In this document: positions 62,300-64,000 of the stretch, piece after piece
How the letters are laid out: every line of letters begins with the position of its first letter
Position numbering within the stretch: position 1 is the first letter of the stretch
NCBI RefSeq assembly: GCF_000472525.1
Contig: NZ_AWZT01000028.1
Location: forward strand, 30,634 to 94,633
Reading direction: 5' to 3'
From: Paraburkholderia dilworthii
GTDB taxonomy: Bacteria > Pseudomonadota > Gammaproteobacteria > Burkholderiales > Burkholderiaceae
DNA: 64,000 bases
Notes under the pieces: generated by a model
Database searches by the model: none
Told to the model about the DNA's origin: nothing
What the model saw: the letters and a program-made list of their open reading frames with translations, nothing else
Program-made: the position numbers and the translations under genes

Positions 62300-63463
62300 A
62301 TGATGAACCCATTCCGCTTTCAAACAGTGCCCACGCTGATAGTCGAATTCGGCGCGGCTCGCCGTCTCGGCGCTCTGTTGCGCGCGCAATTTCCGGCGCT
62401 TCAACGTTTGTGCGTCGTGACGGACGGCTTTCTACACACGAGCGGCCTACTGAACCCCGCGCTCGCAGACCTGGCCGCGCATGGCTGGCATGCGACGGTA
62501 ATCGACGACGTAATCGCCGATCCGCCCGAACATATCGTGCTCGAAGCGACAGCGCGGGCGCGCACGGCCGGCGCTGAGCTCGTGCTTGGATTAGGCGGCG
62601 GCTCGTCGATGGATGTCGCGAAGCTCATCGCTGTCCTCGCTCCGCAGCAGGAGCAGGCGCTGAGTGACATGTATGGCGTGAACAAGGTTTCAGTGTCGCG
62701 CTTGCCGCTCGTGCAGATGCCGACAACCGCGGGAACCGGCTCGGAAGTCACGGCTGTGTCGATTGTCACAGTCGGCGAGGCGAAGAAGATGGGCGTGGTC
62801 GCGCCGCAGCTGATTGCCGACCTCGCCATTCTCGACGCCGAACTCACGCTCGGGCTCCCGGTTGCGGCAACAGCGGCGACGGGCATCGACGCGATGGTTC
62901 ACGCCATCGAAGCCTATACGTCCGCGCGTTTGAAGAACCCCGTCTCGGACACGCTCGCGATAAAAGCGCTCGAACTGCTGTCGCGCAATCTGCTGCCCGC
63001 TTGCGAAGACGGCCACAATCGCGAAGCGCGCGAAGCGATGCTACTCGGCGCGACCTTCGCGGGACAGGCATTTGCGAACTCGCCGGTAGCTGCGGTGCAC
63101 GCGCTTGCCTATCCGATCGGCGGCATTTATCACGTGCCGCATGGGCTTTCCAATGCCCTGGTGCTGCCGCATGTGTTGCGCTTTAACGCTGAGTCGGCGG
63201 CGGATCGTTATGCTGAACTGGCCGAGGTCGTCGTGCCGGGAGCAGCAGGCAACGTCGATGAAAAGACACAGGCGCTGATCGAAAAGCTCGAACAGATGAT
63301 TGCCGCCACAGCGATTCCGGCGCGATTGCGTGATGTGGGCATCGAGCGTGAAGGGCTCGGACGGATGGCCAGTGACGCGATGCTGCAAACGCGGCTACTC
63401 GTGAATAACCCGCGGCCTGTGAGCGAGGCCGATGCACTGGCGATTTATACCGCTGCTTTTTAA
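62300..63463 (+). CDS. Iron-containing alcohol dehydrogenase
   Basis: A 387-residue group III (Fe-ADH) dehydrogenase. The NAD(P) loop is GGGSSMD (99-105), and PTTAGTGSEVTAVSIVT follows. The metal ligands are Asp197 and His201 (GIDAMVHAIEAYTS), His267 (AVHALAYPIGG) and His281 (HVPHGLSNALVLPHV). It oxidises alcohols or reduces aldehydes in the cytoplasm; the substrate is not deducible, though 1,3-propanediol or lactaldehyde-type enzymes are related. GGAG lies 6 bases before the ATG, and a second ATG follows directly. Confidence 0.92.
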   Translation: MMNPFRFQTVPTLIVEFGAARRLGALLRAQFPALQRLCVVTDGFLHTSGLLNPALADLAAHGWHATVIDDVIADPPEHIVLEATARARTAGAELVLGLGGGSSMDVAKLIAVLAPQQEQALSDMYGVNKVSVSRLPLVQMPTTAGTGSEVTAVSIVTVGEAKKMGVVAPQLIADLAILDAELTLGLPVAATAATGIDAMVHAIEAYTSARLKNPVSDTLAIKALELLSRNLLPACEDGHNREAREAMLLGATFAGQAFANSPVAAVHALAYPIGGIYHVPHGLSNALVLPHVLRFNAESAADRYAELAEVVVPGAAGNVDEKTQALIEKLEQMIAATAIPARLRDVGIEREGLGRMASDAMLQTRLLVNNPRPVSEADALAIYTAAF

Positions 63464-63719
63464 TTCCTCCTGTTTTGACAATTAACGTTGCGCAGAGCGC
63501 GCGACAGTTCGCGCCGTTACGGGAACCTGCGCGTTACGTAGCGCGCAGTCGGAACACGCGCCCTCCGCTTATGTTCCTGGCGTGATTTTTCGTCGTTAAT
63601 TCGAACTAAGCTTGAAAAATCCGTTTTAATAGGCTCATTACGCGAGTTCACGCTATTCCACTCGAATGGCGCGGTACTTGCGGAGATGTCTCCGTCAATA
63701 GACGTTCAACGGGGACATC

Positions 63720-64000
63720 ATGATGAAAATTGCTGGCCGCACCGCTATCGCTGTCGCGGCGTCTACACTACTGGCGCTTTACGGATGCGGATCAACTCTT
63801 ACACCCAACACTAGCGGCCTCGGCGGCGGAGGTTTGGGCGGGACTTCAGGTACTTCGGGTACTTCGGGTACTTCGGGTACTTCGGGTACTTCGGGTACTT
63901 CGGGTACTTCAGGCACTTCAGGCACTTCAGGCACTTCGGGCACTTCGGGCACTTCGGGTACTTCAGGCACTTCAGGCACTTCAGGCACTTCAGGCACTTC
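63720..64000 (+). CDS. Lipoprotein with Gly-Thr-Ser tandem repeats, cut by window edge
   Basis: An open frame starts at the ATG at 63720 with GGGGAC 3-8 bases before it. A signal peptide MKIAGRTAIAVAASTLLAL leads to YGCGS, a lipobox-like site with the Cys near residue 22 (Tyr at -2 is unusual). After TPNTSGLGGGGLG the chain is a run of Gly-Thr-Ser, about 18 units up to base 64000, and continues outside. The mature protein would be an extended, unstructured surface or periplasmic chain. The function is unknown, and the C-terminal part cannot be seen. Confidence 0.75.
   Translation, partial: MMKIAGRTAIAVAASTLLALYGCGSTLTPNTSGLGGGGLGGTSGTSGTSGTSGTSGTSGTSGTSGTSGTSGTSGTSGTSGTSGTSGTSGTSGT
63840..64000. 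repeat. 9-bp tandem minisatellite coding (Gly-Thr-Ser)n
   Basis: About 18 units of GGNACTTCN run to the window end. Units differ only at the third codon positions: GGT-ACT-TCG and GGC-ACT-TCA types alternate in blocks, a pattern left by repeated local duplication. The unit length keeps the frame. Confidence 0.95.

Noticed and set aside
63779..63997. Val-Pro-Glu repeat frame on the minus strand
   Set aside because: Pure mirror of the GTS minisatellite; the plus strand has signal peptide, lipobox and ribosome-binding site.

Overview
The window reads as chromosomal DNA of a Burkholderiaceae bacterium, most likely Paraburkholderia or a close relative. Coding DNA is GC-rich with short Shine-Dalgarno sites, and GTG or TTG starts are frequent. 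Many proteins are typical of that group: a Burkholderia-type porin, monomeric isocitrate dehydrogenase, H-NS-like and DUF4096 remnants, and the glucarate gudD/kdgD/gudP set. No rRNA, intact tRNA, CRISPR array or complete insertion sequence is visible. Genus placement is an inference from gene content.

Layout. 1-5.4 kb: an S11 D,D-peptidase running off the left edge, a broken H-NS-like gene, a LysE/RhtB exporter, a cold-shock protein, a lipoprotein and an HD-domain hydrolase. 5.9-19.9 kb: a complete pel exopolysaccharide operon, transcribed leftwards as pelA-B-C-D-E-F-G plus an eighth gene for a stand-alone PelA-type glycoside hydrolase. 21-24.7 kb: a patchwork of DUF1330, PhyH, a tRNA-Lys 3' fragment, gene debris, an AraC regulator and a frameshifted transposase. 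24.7-33.3 kb: a leftward catabolic block (CaiB CoA-transferase, BKACE, SDR, double carboxymuconolactone-decarboxylase domain protein, MFS carrier, acyl-CoA synthetase, porin). 33.8-45.2 kb: signalling and housekeeping genes (diguanylate cyclase, ZntB-like transporter, two chemoreceptors, an orphan sugar-binding protein, an LRR-kinase, Ogt, a secreted lipase-like hydrolase). 45.4-55 kb: an efflux pump, the D-glucarate pathway with a divergent FadR-type regulator, and an AtuA-like/CitMHS organic-acid module with a divergent LysR. 56-64 kb: a hydrolase behind a duplicated hairpin repeat, a small protein behind a structured leader, icd, a SyrP-like dioxygenase near Fur-box-like sites, a dead TetR gene, an iron alcohol dehydrogenase and a GTS-repeat lipoprotein cut by the right edge.

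How the parts work together. Pel synthesis is complete: PelD (c-di-GMP receptor with an RxxD site), PelE and PelG in the inner membrane, PelF as polymerase, PelA as periplasmic deacetylase, PelB and PelC for export. The most interesting point is that the hydrolase domain of PelA looks dead: its catalytic Glu aligns with Pro and a neighbouring segment is deleted. The separate eighth protein keeps the full hydrolase signature, so the two PelA activities appear to be split between two polypeptides. The diguanylate cyclase at 33.8 kb, with its own I-site, is a possible c-di-GMP source. Other candidates worth testing are a 21-bp-period direct repeat typical of AraC-family sites before the BKACE gene, palindromic operators before the CoA-transferase and around the glucarate genes, and a folded leader before the small ORF at 57.5 kb.
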